Assembly: GCA_964620045.1 (NCBI GenBank) | Contig: CAZUJL010000002.1 | Span: 186,001-250,000, forward strand | Direction of reading: 5' to 3' | DNA length: 64,000 nt | Source: VFKU01 sp964620045 | GTDB taxonomy: Bacteria > Hydrogenedentota > Hydrogenedentia > Hydrogenedentales > GCA-2746185 | Shown: piece by piece, positions 18,977 through 27,480 of the stretch | Layout of the letters: each line of letters starts with the position of its first letter | Numbering within the stretch: position 1 is the first letter of the stretch | Translations under genes and position numbers: made by a program | The notes under the pieces: model-generated | What the model was told of the DNA's origin: nothing | Database searches by the model: none | What the model saw: only the letters and a program-made list of their open reading frames with translations

Positions 18977-21900
18977 ATGGAGTCCACTGTGTCTCGCCTG
19001 TGCCGCGTCGCGTTGCTCGCCGTGCTGCTCGCGCCGTCCGCCCTCTGCGCCGCCCAGGATGTCGATCCCGCCGACGATCCCGGTTGGCTGTGGAACGAAG
19101 CCGTGTTGTACCGCGACGAGTGGGGCGTGCCGCATATTTTCGCGGACAACACGCGCGCGATGGCCTTCGCGTTTGGCTACGCCCAGGCGCAGGATCATCT
19201 CGAGCCCATGCTCATGGCCTACCGCTTCGCGCAGGGCCGTGCGGCCGAAGTGCTCGGGCCCGAAGTAGAGGAAGTCGATCGCCTCGCCATCCGATTGAAC
19301 CACGCCGGTCTCGCGTATGAGGCTTATAACAATGCCGATCCCGTCACGCGCGATTTGTGCGAAGGCTTCGCGCTCGGCGTGAACACGTGGATCACCGAGC
19401 ACCCCGACATGACGCCCACCTGGGCCGACGGCGTGCACCCGGCCGACGTGCTCGCGCTGCTGCACCGCTACCTCGTGAGCCAGGCGCCGTTCGACTATCC
19501 GGACGCGATGCACCTCTTGCCGGCTACGCCCTCGGCGAACGCGTGGGCCGTCGGTCCGGCACTCTCTCAATCGCGCGAGCCAATGCTCGCCATCAATCCG
19601 CACGCGAACTACGACAGCCCCTTCCAGTGGTACGAGGCGCAGGTGTCCACGCGCGACATCAACATGTACGGTGCCACGCTTTTCGGGTTGCCCGTGATCC
19701 TGCAAGGCCACAACGGCACGCTCGGCTGGGCCCTCGCGCCCAACAATCCCGACATCGCCGACATTTACGTCGAGCAGGCGCAGGCCACGCCCGAGGGCGA
19801 CCCGAATTCATTTGTCGACACCGTGCGCAATCCACCGCCCGTCGGCATTCAGTACACCGATGAGGAATCCCGGCGTTTCTTCGTGTCCGGGCCAAACGGT
19901 TTCACCGAAATGTCCGAAACACGCCGGATGACGTCGCGCGGCCCGGTCGTGGCCGAGGCCGAGGGCCATCCGCTCACCTGGCGTGTCGGCGGGTTTAAAA
20001 ACGTCGGCGCGCTGCGGCAATTGTTCGACATGGGCCTCGCGCAGGACCTCGACGCTTTCCGCCGCGCGCTCGATCGCCAGCAGCTTTCCACCTTCCACGT
20101 CGTCTATGCCGACGCCGCGGGCAATATTTTTTACCACTACAACGCGCTCACCGGCATGCGGCCCGATCCGCAACTGGTGACTGGCGATCAGTCGTTGTCG
20201 ATCACGGATTTCTACACCGAGCCGGTATCGACGCTGGGTAATCGCTACGAATGGGGCGCAATGCTGACGCCCGACACGATGCCCTGGCTTCTCAATCCGG
20301 AAAGCGGTTACGTGCAGGCCTGCGGCACGCCCCCGTGGCTTGCCACCTCGCCCTCGGCGCTCGATCCCGAGGCGTGGCCCGCCTGGCTCGTGCGTGATGA
20401 AGATTCCTACCGCGCGAAGCGCGTGCGCCATTTGTTCTCGATTGGCCCGCGCTCGTTTGAAGATATGCAGGCGATGCTCTTCGACACCGTCTCGCCGCTC
20501 GCGGCCGAGGCCGTGCCGTACTTGCTCGCGGTCGCCGACGAGAATCCCGCGATCGTCGATGCGGCACATCCCGATCTCCACGTGATGCTCGACATCCTCA
20601 GCGAATGGAATTTCCTGGCCGATCCCGGCAGCGCCGCCATGACGGCATTCCACGTGTGGTGGTCCGTGCTGCGGCTCGACGAAGACGGCCAACCGTATTC
20701 GAATGAAACCCTGCACCACTTCATGTTCGAGAACGAACCGTGGTTTCAGGAGCACGTGCTCGATGCCGCCTCGCAAGCCGCGCAGCTTCTCCGCAACGAA
20801 TACCAGAACATCGAAATCCCGTGGGGCGATGTCCACGTCATCGCGCGGGGCGATCGTGAATATCCGCTGGCCGGCGGGCTCAGCGGCGATCCAGTGTTCT
20901 ATGCGGGCGATCGGCTGTTCGACGGCGGCAAATGGCGCGTGAACGAAGGCTACGGGTTCGCCATGGTCGTGCGCTTCGGCGAAGCGACCGAAGCCGTCAG
21001 CCTCGCGCCTTTTGGGACTTCCGAAGACCCCGGCTCGCCGCACTACGACGACCAGTTGGCCCTGATGCTCGATCGCCGGTTCAAAGTCGTGCATTTCACG
21101 CGCGACGAAGTCGAACGAAACGCCCAATCCGCCGTCGGCCAGCGGCTCCTCATGCGTCCGCGCCACCAGACCGGCACAGTCTTCCTCGCCGCCGACGGCC
21201 CGATGGCCGCCGAACTCCGCGAAAGCGCTGCACCGCCGGCCACATTGCCGGACGGCCTCGCGGCCTTCTCGACATACCTCGAACCCGTGGCCAACGAAGT
21301 CCCCGCCGGGTTCACGGCCGAGTTCGACGTCCACATCGATGACACGGTCTGCGATGCCGACGATTTCGAGTCGCTATATCTGTACGGCTACCATCCCGTC
21401 GACGGCTGGCGCATGCTCGACAACCAATCGCTCGATGCCGATCGCCGATCGCTCGCGGCTGCGATGGGCCGCTGCGAAGTCGTCGCCGTGCTCGGTCCGG
21501 AAAAAATGTTGCGCGCCGATCCCGCGCTGGTGCGTCCCGCGAACGCGCCGCGCGTGGCCGCGGCGCGCCTCGCCACATCGGACGTCGCCCTGCCCCGCGC
21601 GCAGAACAGCGACGCAGAGGACGTCGGCATTAACGACACCGACCTTGAACGCGTCGCATCGCTCACACGCACGACAAAACCCCGCGTGCTTACGCCGAGC
21701 GACATCATCGAAGAAAATCGACAGGAAGTCCCGCCGAACATTCGTGGCGACAAAATGAAAGTCGTTGTGCCCGCCATTCCGCCGGGATTCAAACCGGAGC
21801 CCGCGCTTCCGCCGGAGCAGGAAAAAACCACACCGCGTCCCGCGAATCCGTTTCTTGGACGCGGAGCGTCGCCATCGACGAAAGCGACGGCCAACGAAGA

Positions 21901-22648
21901 GAAACCAGCGGTGACGGAGAGCAACACCGCCCCGGCGCCTGCGGATGCGGAAGGCGATGCCGCGCCCGAAACCGTCACCGAAGATCTCGAGCCGGTGGCG
22001 GCCGCTGAAAATAATCCTGTCGCCGTCGCCGAGAATGCCGCGCCCGAACCCGCCGCCGCAGCGCCGCAAGCGACTGCGCCGAAGCCATTGCCCAGCGCAT
22101 CCACACCGCCACCCGCGGCCGCGCCCGTGCGCACAGGCGTAGTTTTCAGCGGCCAAACACCCGCCGAAATGCAGGCGGGCCAGCCCGAGCGTGCGTCCTC
22201 CGGCGGATTCGATCTCGCGCCGGACCCCAGCCAGGCGTCGCCCGTCGTCATCGGCCGCATGCTCGAAATGCGCACGCCCGACGGCGTCGCCGTGTTCACC
22301 ATGCGCTCCAAGCAAGACACGCGCGCGCAGGCCTTTCCGCGCAGCACTGCGCCGGCGCCGTTCCCCGCGGGCCTCGCGCCGTACACCGGCGTGTACGAAG
22401 TCATGACCGACCCGCCGCCCGCTTCGGCCGACACGGTGATCGTCATGCGCGTTGCGCCGAACGCGATTGCCACGGAACGATTGAATGAGTTGAAGCTGTA
22501 CGCGTTCGATGCGGTCCAGGGTTGGAAGCTCATCGAAAATCAGCGAGTGAACAACGAGACGCGAAGCTTCTCCGCGATGGACTTCAGTTTTTCATCAATG
22601 GACGCCGGCGTGCGCAACTACGTCGTGCTCGGTCCGGCGAAAAACTAG
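18977..22648 (+). CDS. Penicillin acylase family (Ntn-hydrolase) protein with long Pro/Ala-rich linker and duplicated C-terminal module
   Basis: The 1223-residue protein starts with a Sec signal peptide (cleavage near ALCA-AQ). Residues ~35-780 follow the penicillin acylase fold: QGHNGTLGWAL, NPHANYDSPFQWYEA and the SRGPVV motif are in place. At the autocatalytic site the family reads SNxW. Here the sequence is PSANAW, so the position three before Trp190 is Ala187 and the nearest Ser is Ser186. The protein may cleave one residue early or may be inactive. The C-terminus adds a module (residues ~752-845), a low-complexity Pro/Ala/Glu linker (~900-1070) and a second copy of the module to the end. 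The usual family length is 750-850. The location is probably periplasmic; the substrate, an acyl-amide, is unknown. Confidence 0.85.
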   Translation: MESTVSRLCRVALLAVLLAPSALCAAQDVDPADDPGWLWNEAVLYRDEWGVPHIFADNTRAMAFAFGYAQAQDHLEPMLMAYRFAQGRAAEVLGPEVEEVDRLAIRLNHAGLAYEAYNNADPVTRDLCEGFALGVNTWITEHPDMTPTWADGVHPADVLALLHRYLVSQAPFDYPDAMHLLPATPSANAWAVGPALSQSREPMLAINPHANYDSPFQWYEAQVSTRDINMYGATLFGLPVILQGHNGTLGWALAPNNPDIADIYVEQAQATPEGDPNSFVDTVRNPPPVGIQYTDEESRRFFVSGPNGFTEMSETRRMTSRGPVVAEAEGHPLTWRVGGFKNVGALRQLFDMGLAQDLDAFRRALDRQQLSTFHVVYADAAGNIFYHYNALTGMRPDPQLVTGDQSLSITDFYTEPVSTLGNRYEWGAMLTPDTMPWLLNPESGYVQACGTPPWLATSPSALDPEAWPAWLVRDEDSYRAKRVRHLFSIGPRSFEDMQAMLFDTVSPLAAEAVPYLLAVADENPAIVDAAHPDLHVMLDILSEWNFLADPGSAAMTAFHVWWSVLRLDEDGQPYSNETLHHFMFENEPWFQEHVLDAASQAAQLLRNEYQNIEIPWGDVHVIARGDREYPLAGGLSGDPVFYAGDRLFDGGKWRVNEGYGFAMVVRFGEATEAVSLAPFGTSEDPGSPHYDDQLALMLDRRFKVVHFTRDEVERNAQSAVGQRLLMRPRHQTGTVFLAADGPMAAELRESAAPPATLPDGLAAFSTYLEPVANEVPAGFTAEFDVHIDDTVCDADDFESLYLYGYHPVDGWRMLDNQSLDADRRSLAAAMGRCEVVAVLGPEKMLRADPALVRPANAPRVAAARLATSDVALPRAQNSDAEDVGINDTDLERVASLTRTTKPRVLTPSDIIEENRQEVPPNIRGDKMKVVVPAIPPGFKPEPALPPEQEKTTPRPANPFLGRGASPSTKATANEEKPAVTESNTAPAPADAEGDAAPETVTEDLEPVAAAENNPVAVAENAAPEPAAAAPQATAPKPLPSASTPPPAAAPVRTGVVFSGQTPAEMQAGQPERASSGGFDLAPDPSQASPVVIGRMLEMRTPDGVAVFTMRSKQDTRAQAFPRSTAPAPFPAGLAPYTGVYEVMTDPPPASADTVIVMRVAPNAIATERLNELKLYAFDAVQGWKLIENQRVNNETRSFSAMDFSFSSMDAGVRNYVVLGPAKN

Positions 22649-22658
22649 GCAAAAACAA

Positions 22659-22685
22659 AACGGCCAGCCTCGTCGGCTGGCCGTT
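22659..22685 (-). terminator. Rho-independent terminator for the ferredoxin gene
   Basis: An 11-base perfect stem (AACGGCCAGCC / GGCTGGCCGTT) has a five-base loop. Read on the minus strand it is followed by TTTTGTTTTT (22649-22658 region), a proper T-run for the ferredoxin transcript. It lies between convergent genes and may also stop the acylase transcript. Confidence 0.85.
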
Positions 22686-22704
22686 GATCGGAAAACTACT
22701 CTGG

Positions 22705-23040
22705 TTACTCAGCAGCGCGTTCGTCGAGCATAGCGCGCTTGCTGTCCACCGCCTTGAATTCCTCGGCCGTGTCGAGCGGCGCCTTGTTCGCTTCGATCGT
22801 CGGCCACGTCTGCGACAACCGCGCGTTCAGCGCAATGTACTCCGTCCACTTGTCCGGAACTTCCTCTTCCGGGAAAATCGCACTGACCGGGCATTCATCC
22901 ACGCACACGCCGCAGTCGATGCACTCGTCCGGATTGATGACGAGCATGTTCACGCCTTCCTTAAAGCACGCCACCGGACACACGCTCACACAGTCCGTGT
23001 ATTTGCACTTAATGCACGGTTCAGTCACCACAAATGCCAT
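22705..23040 (-). CDS. fdxA: 7Fe ferredoxin (FdxA-type)
   Basis: The 111-residue protein has the cysteine pattern of seven-iron ferredoxins: C9, C12, C17, C21-Pro, an extra C25, then C40, C43, C46 and C50-Pro. This builds one 3Fe-4S and one 4Fe-4S cluster. The C-terminal tail of about 55 residues (DKWTEYIALNARLSQTWP) is also typical of FdxA. The start is the ATG at 23040, where MAFVVTEPC begins; an upstream start adds only six unrelated residues. It carries electrons in the cytoplasm. The partner is unknown and the gene stands alone with its own terminator. Confidence 0.93.
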   Translation of the reverse strand: MAFVVTEPCIKCKYTDCVSVCPVACFKEGVNMLVINPDECIDCGVCVDECPVSAIFPEEEVPDKWTEYIALNARLSQTWPTIEANKAPLDTAEEFKAVDSKRAMLDERAAE

Positions 23041-23179
23041 TAGCCGTCTCCCATACACGCGCAGGCGGCCCCGCCCACACGGAAATAATTGGTCTAAAGC
23101 CGAGTCTAACAGGCCCTATATCGGGCGTTCAACGGCAAGCAGTTCATGTGTTTACACCGGCTAATGCGCACCCGCCGTG

Positions 23180-23209
23180 TTGTGCCGCCGCGCGAGCCTC
23201 GCTTACAAT
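23180..23209 (+). promoter_or_regulatory. Candidate sigma-70 promoter for the GH98-like gene
   Basis: TTGTGC and TACAAT are 18 bases apart, placing a start near 23216. The leader includes the ribosome-binding site AAAGGA (23221-23225 area) eight bases before the ATG at 23233. Confidence 0.5.
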
Positions 23210-23232
23210 CGCGCGACCAAAAAGGAATCCGC

Positions 23233-25485
23233 ATGGTCCGGCGAGTCGTTCCGCTCTGCGTGGTGGCGCTGTTGTTCGGCCTTGCGCCCGCGCGCGCCCT
23301 CGATCTCGAACCCATCCCCGCCGAGCGCCCGTGGCTGATCTTTCGCGCGCCCGCGCCGGGCGAAGGCGACACCCTCGCCTACGCTGATCACCTGAAAGAC
23401 GTCTGGTCGAAACTCGCCGAGCCCTTGCGCCCGCTCTCCGCCCTTGAGATTCCGGGTCCGCTCACCGGCGCGACGGGCTGGGGCGATCGGTTGGTGGATA
23501 TCGTCAACGAATTGCAGTTCGCCGAAATCCCCACGGTCCTTGCAATCACGAACTCGCCGCAGACCGCGATGCCGATCGACAAACTGCGCGCCTTGTTCGA
23601 TCAGTTCACCATCCTTCGCGGCGTACACGTGAGCGGACTTCATTTCGATGAATTCCCCGATTTCGCCTCCGGCACTCCAATGGGCGCGCCGCCCCAGGCC
23701 GCGTGGCTCGCCTCCGTGATCGAACTCGCCGCGCAGTACAGTCGTCGCGTCGTCATCGAGCTCGACGGCCTCGCGTGGATCGATCTGATGGCGAACACGC
23801 GCAACAAAATCGTGCTCGATAAAATGCGCGAGTATCCAGCCGTCGTCGTGCCCATGAACGGCCAGCACGGCCCGCACAGCACCGTTGCCTCCAGCGCCAC
23901 GATGGGCCTGTGGCTCGAAGGCGCCGCCGCGCAGTGGGGCTTGGCCAGCGATTCCGGGTGGTATGCCGCCGCGGCCTTCGTCGAGCCAGGCCTCTACGGC
24001 CTCCGGCCCGGCGTCGCCATGCCGCCCGCGTTTTACCGCGCCATGCTGCTGAACGGCGCAATGGCCGGCGCAACTGTCTATCGCTATCCGATAGCGGATG
24101 ATCTCTGGGCCGGCGCGCAAAAGCACTACTGGGACGAGGTCCTCGAACCCACCCTGCGCGAGCTTGTGGACAAAGGCTTCATCGCGCGCAAGGACCTCGT
24201 GCAGGAAAAAGCGCACGTCGCGTACCGCCTCAACGCCGCATCGTCGCTCGGCGAACTCGACGCGAACCTCGACGATCTCGATCCGCTTTTTCACATGGGC
24301 CGTCTGCCGCACGGTGCTTATGGGTTGGAATCGCCCGGACAAGTCACTGAACTCATTTTGAACACGGGGCAGTTCTACTGGATCCCGGTGCTGTCTCCAA
24401 ATGCCGACGATGCCGCACTGCAGCGTTTCAAGGAAATCGTGCTGCCCGGCGCCTTGCTCGACGCCTCCGCATGGCGCGAACGTCTGCTCACGCATTACCA
24501 GATCGACGGCGAAGGCAACGCCTTCATCGCGCGCGTCGGCCGCGGCTACTTCGTCATGCACACGCATGAAAATCTGTATGAAGAGCAGTCCTTCAAGCTC
24601 GCCGCCGTGCCCGCGCCCGTCCGCGGCGTAAGTGCGCGCCGCGCCGCCGAAGGCACGCAGCTAAGCTGGTCCCTGCGCGAAGGCGACGTGTTCTACCGCA
24701 TCTACCGCCGTGAATTGCCGGCCGGTCGCTGGACGCAGGTCTCCGGCGACATCGACGCACTGTCCTTCGTCGACACCACGCCGCCGGATTCAACCAAGAC
24801 CATCGCCTACGCCGTCACCGCGCTCACCAGCGAGATGGAGCCGATGGAAGGCACGGTCAATTTCGGCGACTATCTCGTCATCAACGCCGTCGAAAGCCGC
24901 ATCGTCGAGCAGGCCGTGCTCGAGCCGAGCACCAACGCCACCACCAGCGTGCCGCCGCCGCCCACCACCGACGCGCGCCCGGCCAAACAGGAAGTGTGGC
25001 CGGATCTCGAAGACCTCACCGGCGATCAGTTGTTCGCCGCGCAGGGCGTCGTGGCCCAGCTCAATTCGCTCGAGGTCGCGCTGCGCAACGGCGATGCCGC
25101 CGCGGCCGCCGGGGTCTACGCGCCCGGCTACGCCGACGCCGCCGGCTGGAGCGCGGACTACGTGCGCGCGGCCTACGGCCTGTACTTCACGCTGTTCCGG
25201 CCGGGTCCCGTGCATCGGCAGATCCGCGCATGGGATTTCACCGGCCTTGGCGTCAACGGAAAAGACGCGCGTGTCACGGTGCGCGTGTACTGGCGCATGA
25301 CGGGCCAGCGCCGCGATCCGGCGGCCGCGCGCATGACCGGGGGAGAGGTCGCGTTACCGCCGTCGCCCACCGGCGAAGTGGACTTCACCTTCGTGAAAAC
25401 CGGCGAACAGTGGCTCCTCTCGCGCACCGAACCCGCACTCCCGCGCCTCGAAGATTTTTTCCCAAGCACACCGCCAACGCCGTAG
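23233..25485 (+). CDS. Exported GH98-like protein with FN3-like and NTF2-like C-terminal domains
   Basis: The 750-residue protein has a signal peptide (VVPLCVVALLFGLAPARA). Residues ~25-440 look like a (beta/alpha)8 catalytic domain; the segment STVASSATMGLWLEGAAAQWG followed by GWYAAAAFVEPGLYG recalls glycoside hydrolase family 98, but I recognise this only weakly. A fibronectin-III-like domain follows (GTQLSWSLREGDVFYRIYRR). A final ~150-residue domain (LNSLEVALRNGDAAAAAGVYAP and DFTFVKTGEQWLLSRTEP) has the look of an NTF2/SnoaL-like fold. The ribosome-binding site AAAGGA fixes the start. It is probably periplasmic or secreted glycan-acting; the substrate is unknown. Confidence 0.6.
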   Translation: MVRRVVPLCVVALLFGLAPARALDLEPIPAERPWLIFRAPAPGEGDTLAYADHLKDVWSKLAEPLRPLSALEIPGPLTGATGWGDRLVDIVNELQFAEIPTVLAITNSPQTAMPIDKLRALFDQFTILRGVHVSGLHFDEFPDFASGTPMGAPPQAAWLASVIELAAQYSRRVVIELDGLAWIDLMANTRNKIVLDKMREYPAVVVPMNGQHGPHSTVASSATMGLWLEGAAAQWGLASDSGWYAAAAFVEPGLYGLRPGVAMPPAFYRAMLLNGAMAGATVYRYPIADDLWAGAQKHYWDEVLEPTLRELVDKGFIARKDLVQEKAHVAYRLNAASSLGELDANLDDLDPLFHMGRLPHGAYGLESPGQVTELILNTGQFYWIPVLSPNADDAALQRFKEIVLPGALLDASAWRERLLTHYQIDGEGNAFIARVGRGYFVMHTHENLYEEQSFKLAAVPAPVRGVSARRAAEGTQLSWSLREGDVFYRIYRRELPAGRWTQVSGDIDALSFVDTTPPDSTKTIAYAVTALTSEMEPMEGTVNFGDYLVINAVESRIVEQAVLEPSTNATTSVPPPPTTDARPAKQEVWPDLEDLTGDQLFAAQGVVAQLNSLEVALRNGDAAAAAGVYAPGYADAAGWSADYVRAAYGLYFTLFRPGPVHRQIRAWDFTGLGVNGKDARVTVRVYWRMTGQRRDPAAARMTGGEVALPPSPTGEVDFTFVKTGEQWLLSRTEPALPRLEDFFPSTPPTP

Positions 25486-25497
25486 AATTTGCTCTTA

Positions 25498-25551
25498 CTT
25501 TGGATTGCGGCAGCGGTAGGTGCCGCAATCCAAAGCCCAGCAGGGCTGGGC
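25498..25551. repeat. Tandem palindromes (two adjacent hairpins)
   Basis: A perfect 15-base stem (25498-25512 with 25521-25535; core GGATTGCGGCA) closes on an eight-base loop. It is followed at once by a second hairpin, GCCCAGC-AGG-GCTGGGC (25535-25551), sharing one base with the first. There is no T-run after either. Such paired palindromes resemble REP/BIME-type dispersed elements. It separates the GH98-like gene from a small coiled-coil gene. Confidence 0.6.
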
Positions 25552-25585
25552 GGCGCCGCACCGAAAAAGTAATGCACGGAGTTTC

Positions 25586-25870
25586 ATGACTGCCACGACA
25601 GGAAAAATCGGTTGGGTCCTCGCCGCGATCTTCGCCGCCGCCACCGCGCTCTTCGCCTGGCAATATACACAAGCCCGCCGCGCGGCGGACAAAGTGCGGC
25701 AGGACTACGAATCGCTACAAGTGCGCGTGGAAACGCAGGCCAAGCAGAACAAGGAATTCGACGCGACGCTGCAGTCGCTTCAGCGGCAGTTGCAGGAAGC
25801 CCGGTCCGCGCTCGAAACGCTGGACCGGGCCGTAAAATCAGCGCCGCAACAACCGCCGGCGAACCCTTAG
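25586..25870 (+). CDS. Small single-pass membrane protein with coiled coil
   Basis: The 94-residue protein has one membrane helix (IGWVLAAIFAAATALFAWQY, residues ~9-28) followed by a charged coiled coil (residues ~32-82) and a Pro-rich tail. The ATG at 25586 is preceded by GGAG; the longer frame begins inside the palindromic element and is unlikely. Its stop overlaps the stop of the convergent cytochrome/monooxygenase gene by three bases. I do not recognise a family. It resembles envelope coiled-coil proteins of the LPXTG-free, FtsB-like or lipoprotein-like size class only in shape. Confidence 0.6.
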   Translation: MTATTGKIGWVLAAIFAAATALFAWQYTQARRAADKVRQDYESLQVRVETQAKQNKEFDATLQSLQRQLQEARSALETLDRAVKSAPQQPPANP

Positions 25871-27417
25871 CTCGCGGACTTGATCGCGTTGCTCCACAGC
25901 CCGCCAGTGAACTTGATGCCCTGCATGCCTTCGCGCGCCAGCGTCGCCGTTACGGTATTCGTTTTGCGATCGACCGTGCCGTTCATCTTGAACTCCAGGT
26001 TCGCATTCGCCGGCACGCGCGCCGTGAACGAGTCGCCGTTCCACGCCAGATCCATCAGCGCCAGCTCCATCGGCGTACCGTTCACGGTCAGCATCATGCG
26101 CCCCTCGCCCGACGCCGGCAGGTAAAGCGGCGCCTGCACCGACGAGCGCGGGTTCGTCACGCCATACACCTCGCCCGTGTGTGCCGCCGCCCACGCCTGG
26201 CCCGCATCCGCATAGAGTTCCGCACGCGTCTTTGGGCGCACGCCGTCCGCGACGACGTAGTCCAGAAACCCAATCATCATTTCGTCCTTCGTCTCTTCGC
26301 CGAAGGTCACGTTGCGCGTCGGGTCCGGGTTCACCGGGTTGTTGGTCGAATTGTCGAAGTGCGCCACGCACTCCACCGTCGTGCCTTTCGGCATCGACAG
26401 CTTCTCGGAGAGCACATAGTTTGTCTGCCAGTTGAAATCATAGTTTTCCACGCGCAACAGAACTTCCTCGCGCCCGTCGGGGTACTTCGCCGTGTACGTG
26501 AAGTCCTTGCCGCGGTAGTGCATGTGCGGCGCGAACGCCATGATGTACGCGTCCTGCGGGAAGGTGTATTTCGCGCGCACTTCAAAGTTCGGATCGCCCG
26601 CCGGAATCGTCCAGTCGTCGTCCACGATCCACAGGTTCGTCAATTCCTTCTGAATGCTCTTCTCATCGGCAAAGTGCAGGCCGATGCGCGTCTGGTCCTT
26701 CGTCGCCACGCCCGAGGGATGCCAGTGCATGTCCGCGATGATGTTCGCGCCCGCCTCAAGCTCGCGGCCCGTGCCGTCCGGAAACACCATCGGCTCCGTG
26801 CCTGCCGCCCACGCGCCCATCCAGCCGTCCTCGGGGTCCGCGTCGAACCCCTTGATCGCGACGACGATCGCGTGGTGCACCACTTTCTTCTCGCCCGGCA
26901 GGATTTCGATCGCGCTCACCCAGCGGTTCTCCGGCAGCGAGACTTTCCCCGGTACCTTCTTGAACACATCCGGGCCGTCCGCCGGAATCTCAATCTCCGG
27001 AAGCGTCACCACGAAATCCGGTTCGCCCAGTTTCCACTCGCCCTCGGTAAATTCCGGCGTCGGTGGAAGGTCAGTCGGGTTGCCGCGCGGCGCGCCCTGA
27101 TCGATCCACGCCAGGATCGTGTCCCGTTCTTCCGTCGTCAGGCTGCGATCGTTCGTGAAGGGCTTGGCCGCCACCACCGCGTGCCACGGCGGCATCTTCC
27201 CAATGGACACGTTCTCGCGGATCGCCTTCACCCACGGCCGCACCTCGTCGTAGGTCAGCAGCGACATCGGCGCCATTTGCCCCGGGCGATGGCAACCCGC
27301 GCAGTTGGCGTTCAGGATCGGCGCTACGTCCTTGGAATAACTCAGCTTGGCCGGCTCGGCGGTCGCGGCGAGCGGCGTGGAAAACAGCAAAATGGCAGGC
27401 AAAATACGACGAAACAT
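25867..27417 (-). CDS. Exported cytochrome c / copper type II monooxygenase-like protein
   Basis: The 516-residue protein has a signal peptide (RILPAILLFSTPLAATA). A class I cytochrome c domain follows, with heme motif C39-AG-C42-H43 and axial Met candidates M48 and M51. The central and C-terminal parts contain the copper ligand patterns of peptidylglycine/dopamine-type monooxygenases: VVHHAI, HWHPSG and APHMHYRGKD. Such fusions are annotated as ascorbate-dependent-monooxygenase-like cytochromes and are common in environmental bacteria. The reaction is unproven; hydroxylation with electrons delivered by the heme domain is an inference. It acts in the periplasm. It begins 63 bases after the MshEN-HDOD gene on the same strand. 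Confidence 0.82.
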   Translation of the reverse strand: MFRRILPAILLFSTPLAATAEPAKLSYSKDVAPILNANCAGCHRPGQMAPMSLLTYDEVRPWVKAIRENVSIGKMPPWHAVVAAKPFTNDRSLTTEERDTILAWIDQGAPRGNPTDLPPTPEFTEGEWKLGEPDFVVTLPEIEIPADGPDVFKKVPGKVSLPENRWVSAIEILPGEKKVVHHAIVVAIKGFDADPEDGWMGAWAAGTEPMVFPDGTGRELEAGANIIADMHWHPSGVATKDQTRIGLHFADEKSIQKELTNLWIVDDDWTIPAGDPNFEVRAKYTFPQDAYIMAFAPHMHYRGKDFTYTAKYPDGREEVLLRVENYDFNWQTNYVLSEKLSMPKGTTVECVAHFDNSTNNPVNPDPTRNVTFGEETKDEMMIGFLDYVVADGVRPKTRAELYADAGQAWAAAHTGEVYGVTNPRSSVQAPLYLPASGEGRMMLTVNGTPMELALMDLAWNGDSFTARVPANANLEFKMNGTVDRKTNTVTATLAREGMQGIKFTGGLWSNAIKSAS

Positions 27418-27480
27418 GGTGAAAACCCTCGAAAGTTGTACCGATTGGACTCCGGTACCGGTGCGGGCGTTTAACCCGAA

